This document shows, in pieces, positions 9,979 through 20,308 of a stretch of 64,000 bases of DNA (the stretch's first letter is position 1; each line of letters begins with the position of its first letter). A program made the position numbers and the translations under genes. The notes beneath the pieces were generated by a model. It worked only from the letters and a program-made list of their open reading frames with translations. It was not told the DNA's origin and did not search any database. The DNA comes from Pelagibacteraceae bacterium AG-390-A23 (lineage in GTDB: Bacteria; Pseudomonadota; Alphaproteobacteria; Pelagibacterales; Pelagibacteraceae): positions 1-64,000 of the forward strand of contig QCGW01000002.1 of assembly GCA_003279775.1 (NCBI GenBank), read 5' to 3'.

Positions 9979-10185
9979 TTAAATTCTATTTTTGAGTTTA
10001 TTTAATTTCTTAACTCTTTTTATATTTTCTTGAAGTATTCTCTTTTTCTTTTCTGATGGTTTTTCATAAGTATTCTTTAATTTAATTACCTTAAAGAAAC
10101 CATCTCTTTGAAGTTTTCTTTTTAAAACCCTCAAAGCTTGTTCAACATTATTATCTTTGACTTCTATTTTAATAACTACCTCCAA
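9979..10185 (-). CDS. rpsU: 30S ribosomal protein S21
   Basis: VKDNNVEQALRVLKRKLQRDGFFKVIKLKNTYEKPSEKKKR. Confidence 0.95.
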   Translation of the reverse strand: MEVVIKIEVKDNNVEQALRVLKRKLQRDGFFKVIKLKNTYEKPSEKKKRILQENIKRVKKLNKLKNRI

Positions 10186-10236
10186 AAAAGCGCTTAGATA
10201 ACACTTTTATAAATTTATGTCTATTAATTTTATTCA

Positions 10237-10818
10237 TTATACAGATGCCTGGGTTGATTTATTTTGTTTTTCTTTTTCTTTTTTTTCTCTTTTTATTCTT
10301 CTTTCTGCTTTTTCAATAGCCTCAACCAAATCTTTTTGAGTGAATAAATTTAAAGCAACAGGATCTTTTGGGTTTAGATTGTTATAATTCCAATAACTTT
10401 TATTTCTAATTGATGTGACAGAATTTTTAGTAATGCCAACCAATTTGGCTATTTGAGAATCTTTTAATATATTGTGTTGTTTAATTAACCATAAAGCAGA
10501 GTCAGGTTTATCTTGCCTTTTTGATAAAGGAATATATTTCTTTATTTTCTTTTCGTTATTTGAAATTTCAATATCACTACTTTTAATATTTAATGGTCTA
10601 TTTTCGTCTTTTGAAGATAGCTCAATTTCCTCTCTTGAAAGTTGACCAGATATAATGGGATTATATGCTTTAATACCTTTTGCCACTTCACCATCTGCAA
10701 TCCCTTGTATTTCAACTTCATGTAATTTACAAAAATCTGCAATTTGTTTGAAAGTTAATGTAGTATTTTCTACTAACCATACGGCAGTTGCCATTGGCAT
10801 TAAGGGTGCATTTGACAT
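10237..10818 (-). CDS. DUF1013/TrcR-type cell cycle transcriptional regulator
   Basis: MATAVWLVENTTLTFKQIADFCKLHEVEIQGIADGEVAKGIKAYNPI; SALWLIKQHNILKDSQIAKLVGITKNSVTSIR. Confidence 0.88.
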   Translation of the reverse strand: MSNAPLMPMATAVWLVENTTLTFKQIADFCKLHEVEIQGIADGEVAKGIKAYNPIISGQLSREEIELSSKDENRPLNIKSSDIEISNNEKKIKKYIPLSKRQDKPDSALWLIKQHNILKDSQIAKLVGITKNSVTSIRNKSYWNYNNLNPKDPVALNLFTQKDLVEAIEKAERRIKREKKEKEKQNKSTQASV

Positions 10819-11049
10819 TTAGCTATTTTTTTCTGATTTAAAATTTTGGAATTTTTTATTAAATTTACTTATTCTACCTTTATCCATTAATTTTTGTTTT
10901 CCACCAGTCCATGCTGCATGAGATTTAGGGTCTATTTCTAATTTTAATATATCCCCCTCAGCACCCCAAGTTGATTTAGTTTCAAATTGAGTACCATCAG
11001 TCATTTCAACTTTAATAGTGTGGTAGTTTGGATGTATGTCTTTTTTCAT
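10819..11049 (-). CDS. rpmE: 50S ribosomal protein L31
   Basis: [29 protein letters not shown]...[11 protein letters not shown]. Confidence 0.95.
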   Translation of the reverse strand: MKKDIHPNYHTIKVEMTDGTQFETKSTWGAEGDILKLEIDPKSHAAWTGGKQKLMDKGRISKFNKKFQNFKSEKNS

Positions 11050-11084
11050 ATCGAGACTTATAGCAAAAGAAACCTAGAACACAA

Positions 11085-11825
11085 TTAAAAGTTCTTTAAA
11101 TTTTCAAGCATTTTATCATTAATTGCCCCACTTGATGCTCGAATATCTATGTTCTTATAATCAAATTTATATAAATCATTAACTATTCCACCTGCCTCCT
11201 CTACTAACAAGGCTCCTGCTGCAACGTCCCAGATATTAATTTTATTATGAAAAAAACCATCTAATCTACCTGAAGCTACATAAGCCAAGTCTAAAGCTGC
11301 ACATCCGCTGTATCTCATATTTAAATTGCTGAATTTTACTCCTTCATGATTGCTTGAAAACAAACATTCATCTATTAAGTTTCTATTTGATACTCTTAAT
11401 CTTTGGTTGTTTAGATAAGCTCCTTTGTTTTTTTCTGCATAAAACATTTCATCTTTAATAGGGTCATAAATTAAACCACTGATTATCTCTTTTTTAGATT
11501 CAAGAGCCAAACAAATTGCAAAATGAGGAATGCCATGTAAAAAATTTGTTGTACCATCTATAGGATCGATAATCCAAATATTATCTCTATCTTTGTTTTC
11601 AATTGAACCAACTTCCTCTGATAAAAAAGAATAATTTTTTTTTGTTTTAGAAAGTTCTTCAATTAGAATTTTTTCTACATTTTTGTCTGTTTTTGTAACA
11701 AAATCTCGTGGTCCTTTTTTAGATACTTGCAGTTTCTCAACTTCTCCAAAATCTCTTATTGCAGACTTAGAGGCTTTTTCAGCTGCTTTAATCATAATAT
11801 TTAAATTTGAAGATATAGAGATCAT
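11085..11825 (-). CDS. suhB: Inositol monophosphatase family protein
   Basis: WIIDPIDGTTNFLHGIPHFAICLAL; WDVAAGALLVEEAGG. Confidence 0.93.
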   Translation of the reverse strand: MISISSNLNIMIKAAEKASKSAIRDFGEVEKLQVSKKGPRDFVTKTDKNVEKILIEELSKTKKNYSFLSEEVGSIENKDRDNIWIIDPIDGTTNFLHGIPHFAICLALESKKEIISGLIYDPIKDEMFYAEKNKGAYLNNQRLRVSNRNLIDECLFSSNHEGVKFSNLNMRYSGCAALDLAYVASGRLDGFFHNKINIWDVAAGALLVEEAGGIVNDLYKFDYKNIDIRASSGAINDKMLENLKNF

Positions 11826-11826
11826 T

Positions 11827-12387
11827 TTAGATTTTTTTAATGTATTCTAAATTTCGGGTATCAACTACGATTTCATCACCTGCTTCAATGAATGGAGGAA
11901 CTTGAATGTTTAAACCATTATCAAGAGTTGCTGGTTTATAAGATGATGACACAGTTTGTCCTTTAAGAGCTGCATCAGTAGCTTCAATTTTACAATGTAC
12001 TTGGTTAGGTAATTCAATTGATAATGGGTTTTCATTATAAAAACTTACAGAAACTTGTAGGTTTTCAATTAAAAATTTACCCTTATCACCTACAGTTTCT
12101 TTTTTTATTTCTATTTGTTCAAAAGTTTTTGGATCCATAAAAAAATAATTAGTTTCATCACTATAAAGATAATTGAAAGTCGTTTCCTCCAATGATGCTT
12201 TTTCTACTGTTTCACTTGATCTAAATCTTTCATTTAACTTTGTATTTTTGTTTAAGCTTTTCATTTCAACTTGAGCAAACGCACCACCTTTTCCTGGTTT
12301 CACATGTTGGGTTTTCAAAACTTGCCATAAGTCATTTTTATATTCTAAGAGCATTCCAACTCTTATTTCTCCAGCATTAATTTTCAT
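11827..12387 (-). CDS. efp: Elongation factor P
   Basis: MLLEYKNDLWQVLKTQHVKPGKGGAFAQVEMKSL; VPPFIEAGDEIVVDTR. Confidence 0.95.
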   Translation of the reverse strand: MKINAGEIRVGMLLEYKNDLWQVLKTQHVKPGKGGAFAQVEMKSLNKNTKLNERFRSSETVEKASLEETTFNYLYSDETNYFFMDPKTFEQIEIKKETVGDKGKFLIENLQVSVSFYNENPLSIELPNQVHCKIEATDAALKGQTVSSSYKPATLDNGLNIQVPPFIEAGDEIVVDTRNLEYIKKI

Positions 12388-12998
12388 TTTAATCTTTCTA
12401 TAGCTTGTAATGGTTTATATTTTTTATTTTTCCAAATGTATCCTGAGATAGCTAAATAATTGGCATTATTCAATAATAGATTTTTATAATTAACAGAATT
12501 AATTCCACCAATAGCCACTAATGGAGTTTTTGTAAATTTTTTAACTTTATTTAAAATCTTTAAAGAGGCTACATGCTTAATTTTTTTAGTTTTAGATTGA
12601 TTAAATGCACCAAACGCAATGTAATCAGCTTTAGCTTTAATGGCTTTTTTTGCTAAATTCATAGAATTATGACAAGTAATTCCTATAATTTTTTTACCAA
12701 GTATTTTTTTTGCAATATAAATATTCATATCTTTTTGACCTAGATGGCAACCATCTGCATCTAATTTTAAAGCTAGTAAAGGATCATCGTTAATTATAAA
12801 TTTTACTTTATTTTTTTTACAAATATTCTTAATTTTTTTTCCAATTATAATTTTCTTTTTAAGAGAACAATTTTTAAGTCTAAGTTGAAAAAAACTTACT
12901 TTTTTTGTTTTAAGAACTAATTTTAGATTGTTATAGAATGAATTGTGTATTGTGTTAGGAGAAATAAGATAAATAAATTTTTTTTTATTTATTTTCAA
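12384..12998 (-). CDS. thiE: Thiamine-phosphate synthase (ThiE-like)
   Basis: QLRLKN...FIINDDPLLALKLDADGCHLGQKD...GITCHN...YIAFGAFNQSKTKK...PLVAIGGI. Confidence 0.88.
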   Translation of the reverse strand: MKINKKKFIYLISPNTIHNSFYNNLKLVLKTKKVSFFQLRLKNCSLKKKIIIGKKIKNICKKNKVKFIINDDPLLALKLDADGCHLGQKDMNIYIAKKILGKKIIGITCHNSMNLAKKAIKAKADYIAFGAFNQSKTKKIKHVASLKILNKVKKFTKTPLVAIGGINSVNYKNLLLNNANYLAISGYIWKNKKYKPLQAIERLK

Positions 12999-13995
12999 GT
13001 TCGCTAGACCATTTTCCTTGAGCAGCTAAGGTGCACATTTTAGCTCTATGATTAAAAGTAGTTTGAGTAGCTTCTACATCTTTAATATCGTTAGACCAAA
13101 CTTTTAAAGCGCTTTGTTGAAGAGCTCTTCCATATGAATAGGTCATTAAAAAATTTGTATTATTATTTTTATTGATTAAATTTAAATTTTCTGTAGCTTC
13201 AATTTCAGATTGCCCTCCAGATAAAAAAGCTATTCCAGGAACTTCATTGGGAACAGAATTTTTAAGGCATTCTAAAGTTTTGATGGAAACTTCTTCACCA
13301 GAAATTTTATCTTCTAATAGGCTTCCAGGCAAAATCATATTTGGTTTTAATATTATTCCTGAGAGATCAATTTTGTGTAAAATTAGTTCCTCAAAACACT
13401 TTTTAATTACCTCTGATGTTTTATTAAAACAATCTTCAGCAGAATGGTTTCCATCCATTAATACCTCAGGTTCTATTATTGGAACCATCCCTCTTTCTTG
13501 TACTAGTGCAGAGTACCTAGCAAGTGCATGAGCATTACTACTAATTGCCAGTTTGCTTGGATATTTATCACTAATAGAATATACACCTCTCCATTTTGTA
13601 AATCTTGCTCCAAGATCATAATATTTTTTTAATCTATCTCTAAGGCCATCTAATCCTTCTGTAATTTTTTCTTTAGGTGAATTTGCTAAATCTTTTGTAC
13701 CTGTGTCAACTTTAATCCCAGGAACTGCACCTGAACTAGATATTAAATCTGGTATTGATTTTCCTGTGCTAGAAATTTGATTTATAGTTTCATCGTAAAG
13801 AATTACACCACCTATATAATCCTTCATTCCATCTGACGAAAAAAGAATTTCTCTGAAGCAAAGTCTATTTTCTGGAGTTGATTCAACATTTACTGCTTCA
13901 AGTCTTTTTGTCATAGTTCCATTGCTTTCATCAGCAGCAAGTATACCTTTGCCATTTGAAATTATTTTAAGTACAATTTTATTTAATTCAGACAT
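12985..13995 (-). CDS. Class I fructose-bisphosphate aldolase
   Basis: GKGILAADESNGTMTKRLEAVNVESTPENRLCFREILFSSDG; FTKWRGVYSI; PIIEPEVLMDG; FLSGGQSE. Confidence 0.95.
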   Translation of the reverse strand: MSELNKIVLKIISNGKGILAADESNGTMTKRLEAVNVESTPENRLCFREILFSSDGMKDYIGGVILYDETINQISSTGKSIPDLISSSGAVPGIKVDTGTKDLANSPKEKITEGLDGLRDRLKKYYDLGARFTKWRGVYSISDKYPSKLAISSNAHALARYSALVQERGMVPIIEPEVLMDGNHSAEDCFNKTSEVIKKCFEELILHKIDLSGIILKPNMILPGSLLEDKISGEEVSIKTLECLKNSVPNEVPGIAFLSGGQSEIEATENLNLINKNNNTNFLMTYSYGRALQQSALKVWSNDIKDVEATQTTFNHRAKMCTLAAQGKWSSELENK

Positions 13996-13996
13996 T

Positions 13997-15175
13997 TTAA
14001 TTTAATGCGGTTATACCAGGAAGGTTTTTACCTTCAAGATATTCTAAAAAAGCTCCACCTGCAGTTGAAACAAAATTAAAATTATTAACAGCCTTTAAAT
14101 TATTTAATAAAGAGACCGTGTCACCACCACCAGCAACTGAAAAAATTTTGTTTGCTTTTTTATTTTCAATTATTTTTTTTGCTATTTGAATACTTCCGAA
14201 AGCAAAATTTGGATTTTCAAAATATCCTGCGGGTCCATTCCAAAGTATAGTTTTACTATTATCAATAATTTTTGCTATTTTATCTATAGTTTTTGGACCA
14301 ATATCTAATATCATTTCATCAGATAATATCTCGTTCAATTCCTTCTTTTGAGGAGATCCATTTAAATCTTTAGATATAATCACATCATCTGGATAAATTA
14401 TTTTACACTTTTCTTTTTTTGAAAGAGAGATAATTTCTTCAACTATTTTATCACAATTTTTTTCTTTAATAGATTTTCCAACACTATTTCCAAAATATTC
14501 TATAAAATTATTAGCCATACCCCCAACAATTATAATATTATCAAATTTAGGAATTAAATTTTTAATAATATTAATTTTAGTTGAAATTTTAGACCCCCCA
14601 ATAATACAAGTAATTGGCCTGGTAATTTCAGAAGTTATTTTATTAAGTGCATTCAACTCTAAGTCTAGCTGCAACCCAGAAAACGAGGGTAAAAATTTTG
14701 GAATTTTATAAATTGAGGCATGAGCTCTATGCGAACAAGAGAAAGCATCATTTACATATATATCTCCAAGATTTGATAGCATTTCAGCAAACTTATTGTC
14801 ATTTTGTTCTTCCTCATAATAAAATCTAATATTTTCTAATATAAAAATATCTTCATCATAGTCATTGAAGAAATTTTTATTTTTTATTTCTTTAATATTT
14901 TCAGTGATAAGTTTTACTTTTTTTCTTAATTTATTTTGCAATTCTTCACAAATTGGTTTTAGGGAGAGCTCTTTAACAATTTTTCCTTTTGGTCTTCCAA
15001 CATGAGATAAAATTATAATTTTAGCATTTTCTTTAATCAAAAAATTTAATGTAGGAATAATTTTATCGATTCTTGTTGTGTCTGTTATCTTGTCTCTTTC
15101 CAAAGGGACATTCAAATCTAGTCTTAATAATATTTTTTTATTCTTTAGATTTTTTTCGTTTATAATACTTCTCAT
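13997..15175 (-). CDS. pgk: Phosphoglycerate kinase
   Basis: KILLRLDLNVPLERDKITDTTRI; SHVGRPKG; TILWNGPAGYFE. Confidence 0.95.
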   Translation of the reverse strand: MRSIINEKNLKNKKILLRLDLNVPLERDKITDTTRIDKIIPTLNFLIKENAKIIILSHVGRPKGKIVKELSLKPICEELQNKLRKKVKLITENIKEIKNKNFFNDYDEDIFILENIRFYYEEEQNDNKFAEMLSNLGDIYVNDAFSCSHRAHASIYKIPKFLPSFSGLQLDLELNALNKITSEITRPITCIIGGSKISTKINIIKNLIPKFDNIIIVGGMANNFIEYFGNSVGKSIKEKNCDKIVEEIISLSKKEKCKIIYPDDVIISKDLNGSPQKKELNEILSDEMILDIGPKTIDKIAKIIDNSKTILWNGPAGYFENPNFAFGSIQIAKKIIENKKANKIFSVAGGGDTVSLLNNLKAVNNFNFVSTAGGAFLEYLEGKNLPGITALN

Positions 15176-16182
15176 TAAGAGATTTTATGCAAAGTTTCAG
15201 CGATATCACACATTCTATTAGAAAAGCCCCACTCATTATCATACCAGGCTGATATTTTACCCATATTACTTCCAACTACATTTGTTAAAGAAGCATCTAC
15301 TATTGCGGAAGCAGGATGATGATTAAAATCTATAGATACTAATTTTTCATGAGTAACTTCTAAGATGTTTTTTAATTTATTTTTTGATGCTTGTTCAAAG
15401 GCATCATTAATTTTTTTTACATTAATATTTTTTTTTGTACAAAAAACTAATTCAACAAGAGAAACATTAGGAGTAGGCACTCTCATCGCAACACCTTCTA
15501 ATTTCCCTTTTAGGTTAGGTATTATTTCTCCTATTGCTTTTGAAGCTCCTGTTGAGGTAGGAACGATTGATTGACTTGCAGATCTCGCTCTTCTGGGATC
15601 TTTGTGAGAGTTATCTAAAATTCTCTGATCGCTAGTAAATGAATGAATTGTAGTCATAAAACCTTTTTCAATTTCAAAATTTTGATCAAGAACACTGGTT
15701 ACTGGTGCTAGACAATTAGTTGTGCACGAAGCTGCAGATATTATTTTATCCTCTTTAGTAATTATATTTTCATTAACACCAAATACTATTGTTTTATCAG
15801 CATTTTTACACGGAGCAGAAACGATCACTTTTTTTGCACCATTTTCTATGTGAGCAAGAAGTTTTTCTTTCGAATTAAATTTTCCAGTACATTCGAAAAC
15901 ATAATCAACATCATATTTTTTCCAATTTATGTCTTCAATTTTTGTTTCTTGAGAAAATGTAATTTTATTTTTATTAATTATTAAATGATTTGGATCATAA
16001 TCTAAATCAGCATTTAATTTTCCATGTATAGAATCATATTTGACTAATTTAGATGTAGTTTCTGAATTTGACCTGTTGTTTATATGATTAATTTTTAAAT
16101 TTTTATTTTTACTTTCGACAATTGATCTAACAACCATTCGACCAATCCGTCCCATTCCATTAATTCCAATTTTAATTGTCAT
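15175..16182 (-). CDS. gap: Glyceraldehyde-3-phosphate dehydrogenase
   Basis: IGINGMGRIGRMVVRS; SAASCTTNCLAPV; WYDNEWGFSNRM. Confidence 0.96.
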   Translation of the reverse strand: MTIKIGINGMGRIGRMVVRSIVESKNKNLKINHINNRSNSETTSKLVKYDSIHGKLNADLDYDPNHLIINKNKITFSQETKIEDINWKKYDVDYVFECTGKFNSKEKLLAHIENGAKKVIVSAPCKNADKTIVFGVNENIITKEDKIISAASCTTNCLAPVTSVLDQNFEIEKGFMTTIHSFTSDQRILDNSHKDPRRARSASQSIVPTSTGASKAIGEIIPNLKGKLEGVAMRVPTPNVSLVELVFCTKKNINVKKINDAFEQASKNKLKNILEVTHEKLVSIDFNHHPASAIVDASLTNVVGSNMGKISAWYDNEWGFSNRMCDIAETLHKIS

Positions 16183-16183
16183 T

Positions 16184-18142
16184 TTATTTATTTAATAATT
16201 TTTTAGTAATATTTTTAATGTTTGTACTCTCTAGTCCAAAATATTTATAAATTTCTTTATAGGGTGCACTTTTTCCAAATTCATCAATTCCAAAAGCAAT
16301 ACCGTTATCACCTACATATTTTTTCCAACAATCACTTGATCCAGCTTCAATGGATATTTTAAATTTTGTTTCTTCTAAAATTTTATTTTTATAAGATTTT
16401 GATTGTAATTCAAAAAGTTCCATAGAAGGCATTGATATCACTTTGGAATATATTTTATCTTTGGCTAATTTATGGCTAACCTCTAACGCTAGATTAACTT
16501 CAGATCCACTCGCTAATATTGTTAGATTAATTTTTTTATTAGTTCTTAAAACCTCGTAAGCACCTAATGAGCATAAGTTTTTATTTGAGTATGTTTTTCT
16601 TACTGGATTTAAATTTTGTCTTGTTAAAGATAATACACTAGGTGTTTTTGAGCTTTTTAATGCATGTTCCCAACACTCGATAGTTTCAATTCTATCTGCA
16701 GGTCTGAATACATTCAGGTTAGGTATAGCACGCAAGCCCGAAAGCTGTTCTATAGGTTGATGGGTAGGGCCATCTTCTCCCAGCCCAATAGAGTCATGAG
16801 TCATTACATAAATGACTCTTTTTTTCATTAAGGCAGACAATCTGATCGAAGGTTTGCAATAATCAGAAAATATTAAAAAAGTACCTCCATAAGGAATTAG
16901 ATTACTGTGAAGTGCGATACCATTCATAACCCCACTCATTGCGTGTTCTCTCACTCCGTAGTGAATGTAGTCACCAGTAAAATCTCCAGGTTTAATTATT
17001 TTATGGTTTTTAGTTTTTGTATTATTTGATCCCGCTAAATCAGCTGAGCCACCAATTAAATTATTTTTTTGTTTTGTTAATGCATTCAATGTCATTTCTG
17101 AACATTTTCTAGTAGCCAAACTTTTTGGCTCCTTTATTGCATTCTCTTTTTCTTTCTTAAGCACCGTAGTAAAATTATTTTTTAAATTTTGATTAAATTT
17201 TATTTTTTTTCTTTTTAATGCTTTGTTCCATTTTTTTTCTAAAATTTCACCTCTTTGGCCAATTTTTCTCCATTCATTTAAAATTTTATTTGGGATATCA
17301 AAAGGTTTGGTTTTCCAATTTAAGGCTTTTCTTACAAGCTTGATTTCATCTACTCCCAATGGACTTCCATGGGACGATGCTTTTCCTGATTTATTCGGTG
17401 AACCATATCCAATCTTTGTTTTACAAGAAATCACAGTAGGTTTTTTAGCTTTTTGAACTTTTTTTAGTGCTTTAAAAATTTCTTTTTCATTATGACCGTT
17501 GATTGAAATATAATCCCAACCATATCCTTCAAATCTTTTTTTAAAATTATCTGAAACCGCGAGATTTGTTGGACCATCAATTGAAATTGAATTGTTATCA
17601 AATAGCATAACTAAATTTTTAAGTTTTAAATGTCCCGCTAAACTCATCGCTTCATGACTTATTCCTTCCATTAAGCATCCATCTCCAGCTAAAACATAAG
17701 TTTTGTGATTAATTAAATCTTTACTTAATTTATTTTTTAAAATTTCTTCAGCTATTGCAAAACCAACTGCATTAGATATACCTTGTCCAAGAGGACCTGT
17801 TGTAGTTTCAATACCTGTTTTCGGATGATATTCAGGATGTCCAGCACAAATAGAATTAAGCTGCCTAAATTTTTTAATATTATTAATTGATATGCTTTTA
17901 TATCCAGTAAGGTAAAGCAAAGAATATAAAAGCATAGAACCATGACCAGCAGACAAAACAAATCTATCTCTATTTAACCAATCTGGATTCTTTGGATTAA
18001 ATCTTAAAAATTTTTTGAATAACACTGTTGCAACATCTGCCATGCCCATCGGCATTCCTGGGTGACCTGAATTTGCTTTTTGAACAGCATCAATTGATAA
18101 AAATCTGATGCAATTAGCTAAATCATTGTGTAGTTTGCTCAA
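16184..18142 (-). CDS. tkt: Transketolase
   Basis: RFLSIDAVQKANSGHPGMPMGMADVATVLF; THDSIGLGEDGPTHQPIEQL. Confidence 0.96.
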   Translation of the reverse strand: MSKLHNDLANCIRFLSIDAVQKANSGHPGMPMGMADVATVLFKKFLRFNPKNPDWLNRDRFVLSAGHGSMLLYSLLYLTGYKSISINNIKKFRQLNSICAGHPEYHPKTGIETTTGPLGQGISNAVGFAIAEEILKNKLSKDLINHKTYVLAGDGCLMEGISHEAMSLAGHLKLKNLVMLFDNNSISIDGPTNLAVSDNFKKRFEGYGWDYISINGHNEKEIFKALKKVQKAKKPTVISCKTKIGYGSPNKSGKASSHGSPLGVDEIKLVRKALNWKTKPFDIPNKILNEWRKIGQRGEILEKKWNKALKRKKIKFNQNLKNNFTTVLKKEKENAIKEPKSLATRKCSEMTLNALTKQKNNLIGGSADLAGSNNTKTKNHKIIKPGDFTGDYIHYGVREHAMSGVMNGIALHSNLIPYGGTFLIFSDYCKPSIRLSALMKKRVIYVMTHDSIGLGEDGPTHQPIEQLSGLRAIPNLNVFRPADRIETIECWEHALKSSKTPSVLSLTRQNLNPVRKTYSNKNLCSLGAYEVLRTNKKINLTILASGSEVNLALEVSHKLAKDKIYSKVISMPSMELFELQSKSYKNKILEETKFKISIEAGSSDCWKKYVGDNGIAFGIDEFGKSAPYKEIYKYFGLESTNIKNITKKLLNK

Positions 18143-18195
18143 AATTATCCTGACTAGACTAAGAAGAATCTATTTAATAATATAAACATATATAT

Positions 18196-18519
18196 ATGAA
18201 TTCTATAAACGAAAAAGAAAAAAAATTAAATATTGCATTAGAGGAATTAAAAAATTTAGATCTAACAAATCCTGAATTACAAAAAAATATCGAAAATTTA
18301 AGCACAAAACAAAATCAATTAGAAATTGAAAAAACGCAGATTGAAGAAAAATATAAAACTTTACTCGAGGAACATGAAAATCTGTCAAAAAAACTTGAGG
18401 ATTTAAAAAATAAAGAAAAGTTGGAAGAGAGAAAACAAATTGAATTTTCTGAAAAAATTGACGAACTTAATCAAGAAACTGACACACTATTGGATGAAAT
18501 AGATAAATGGCAAATGTAA
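18196..18519 (+). CDS. Small coiled-coil protein upstream of zapA (DUF4164-like)
   Basis: Heptad-rich 107 aa ORF; position between tkt and zapA resembles the alphaproteobacterial DUF4164 locus. Confidence 0.6.
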   Translation: MNSINEKEKKLNIALEELKNLDLTNPELQKNIENLSTKQNQLEIEKTQIEEKYKTLLEEHENLSKKLEDLKNKEKLEERKQIEFSEKIDELNQETDTLLDEIDKWQM

Positions 18520-18953
18520 GTATAAAATTTAACAACAAAGAGTTTTTGCTCGCTTGTGAAGATGGACAAGAGGAGCACTTAGAAGAATTGTTAATTCAAA
18601 TTAACAAAAAGTTTAATAATTTAAAAAATGATTTGGGAAATCTAGGTGAAAATAAATTATTATTAATTACAGCTGTAAAAATAATGGATGAATATTACGA
18701 AACTAAGAAAAAAGTAGATCAAAAAAAAGAAGAATTAAATGATCTATCAAAAAAATTTAAAGAACTAAAATCCTTAATTTACGATTATAGGGATACAAAA
18801 GAATCTGAAATTGAAAAACTAAATCTTAATCATGAAAATTTAAAACAAGAAATTGACGATAATCAAAAAAAATACGAAAATTTAATTGATGAAGCTGCTG
18901 ATCAAATATCAAATTTTGTAAAAAAAGCAAAATTAGAAAACATTTCAAATTAG
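18507..18953 (+). CDS. zapA: Cell division protein ZapA
   Basis: MANVSIKFNNKEFLLACEDGQEEHLEELLIQINKKFNNL...LLLITAVKIMDEYYE. Confidence 0.85.
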   Translation: MANVSIKFNNKEFLLACEDGQEEHLEELLIQINKKFNNLKNDLGNLGENKLLLITAVKIMDEYYETKKKVDQKKEELNDLSKKFKELKSLIYDYRDTKESEIEKLNLNHENLKQEIDDNQKKYENLIDEAADQISNFVKKAKLENISN

Positions 18954-18957
18954 GTCT

Positions 18958-19503
18958 GTGAGTAAATCTAAGCTAAGAAGTGAAATTTTAAATCTAAGAA
19001 AAAAAAATTCGAATAAAAAACTTATTCTCAATCCTGGAAGAATTTATCGATTTTTAAAAAAAAACAAAATTAATTTCAAAAATGTAGGAGGGTATTTCCC
19101 TTGTAATCATGAGATTGATGATTTGGATATGCTTTATTTTTTAAGAAACAAAAAGGCAAATATTTTCTTACCAATAATTAGAGAAAATAACCAAATGGAT
19201 TTTTTTGAATGGACAAATAAAGATCCATTAAAAATTAATAAGTATGGAATTGCTGAGCCAACTTTAGGAAAGAAAATTTACCCAGATATAATATTTGTTC
19301 CTTTAGTAGCTTATGATGATGATTTGAATAGATTAGGCTATGGTGGAGGATTTTATGATCGTTATTTAGAAAAAGTATCTAAAATTAAAAAAATATTTAA
19401 AATTGGATTAGGATTTTCATACCAGGAGATAAAAAAAATACCTATCAACAGGTATGATAAGAAACTTGATTTAATAATAACCGAGAAAAAAATTATACAA
19501 TGA
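18958..19503 (+). CDS. 5-formyltetrahydrofolate cyclo-ligase (GTG start)
   Basis: GYFPCNHEIDDLDML; LVAYDDDLNRLGYGGGFYDRYL. Confidence 0.93.
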   Translation: MSKSKLRSEILNLRKKNSNKKLILNPGRIYRFLKKNKINFKNVGGYFPCNHEIDDLDMLYFLRNKKANIFLPIIRENNQMDFFEWTNKDPLKINKYGIAEPTLGKKIYPDIIFVPLVAYDDDLNRLGYGGGFYDRYLEKVSKIKKIFKIGLGFSYQEIKKIPINRYDKKLDLIITEKKIIQ

Positions 19504-20303
19504 GAATTTTATTTTTAGGAGATGTTGTTGGAATTTCAGGATGTTCTAAATTAACAAGTAATTTATTAAATGAAATTGATAAAAACAAAATCGATTTTGT
19601 AATAGTAAACGGTGAAAATGCAGCAGTTCAAGGTGTGGGGCTAACTAAAGAAATATGTAAGGATTTTTTTAATTGTGGAGTTGATGTTATCACAACCGGC
19701 AACCATGTTTGGGATCAAAAAGAAATTATGGAATTTATTGATAAAGAAGAAAGACTATTAAGACCTAAAAATTTATTTGAACCTGCACCAGGAAAAGGTT
19801 TTCAGATTTATAAAACAAAGAATGATATAAAAATTGGAGTTCTTAATTTGATGGGCAACGTTTTTATGAAAAAGTGTGAAGATGTTTTTGAAGCTTCTCA
19901 AAAATTTTTAAAAGAAAATGAAATGAATAAGGATTTTGATTTACTTGTAGTTGATTTTCATGGTGAAATTACTAGCGAAAAAAATGCTATAGGACATCTA
20001 TTTGATGGAAAGGCAACTCTCGTAGTTGGAACCCATACTCATATTCCAACAAATGATGCCAGAATACTTAATAATGGAACTGGATATCAAACCGATGCAG
20101 GTATGTGTGGGGATTATGATTCAGTGATTGGAATGAATAAAGAAAATTCTTTGAATAGATTTTTAAAAAAGAATTCAGTGAAACACTTTCCTGCTACTGG
20201 AGATGCTACTTTGTGTGGTGTTATAGTAGATTGTGATATAAAAACAGGTTTAGCAATAGACATCAAAAGCTATGTATACGGAGATCAACTAAAAACTATT
20301 TAA
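19500..20303 (+). CDS. YmdB/TIGR00282 family metallophosphoesterase
   Basis: MRILFLGDVVGISGCSKL...VNGENAAVQGVGLT...VITTGNHVWDQKEI...VGTHTHIPTND. Confidence 0.93.
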   Translation: MRILFLGDVVGISGCSKLTSNLLNEIDKNKIDFVIVNGENAAVQGVGLTKEICKDFFNCGVDVITTGNHVWDQKEIMEFIDKEERLLRPKNLFEPAPGKGFQIYKTKNDIKIGVLNLMGNVFMKKCEDVFEASQKFLKENEMNKDFDLLVVDFHGEITSEKNAIGHLFDGKATLVVGTHTHIPTNDARILNNGTGYQTDAGMCGDYDSVIGMNKENSLNRFLKKNSVKHFPATGDATLCGVIVDCDIKTGLAIDIKSYVYGDQLKTI

Positions 20304-20308
20304 AGATC

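Noticed and set aside
13172-13531. 119 aa plus-strand ORF opposite the aldolase gene
   Set aside because: Antisense shadow ORF within a confident CDS
18953-18958. 6S RNA between zapA and the 5-FTHF cyclo-ligase gene, as in gammaproteobacteria
   Set aside because: Only a 4-nt gap here; no room for the RNA
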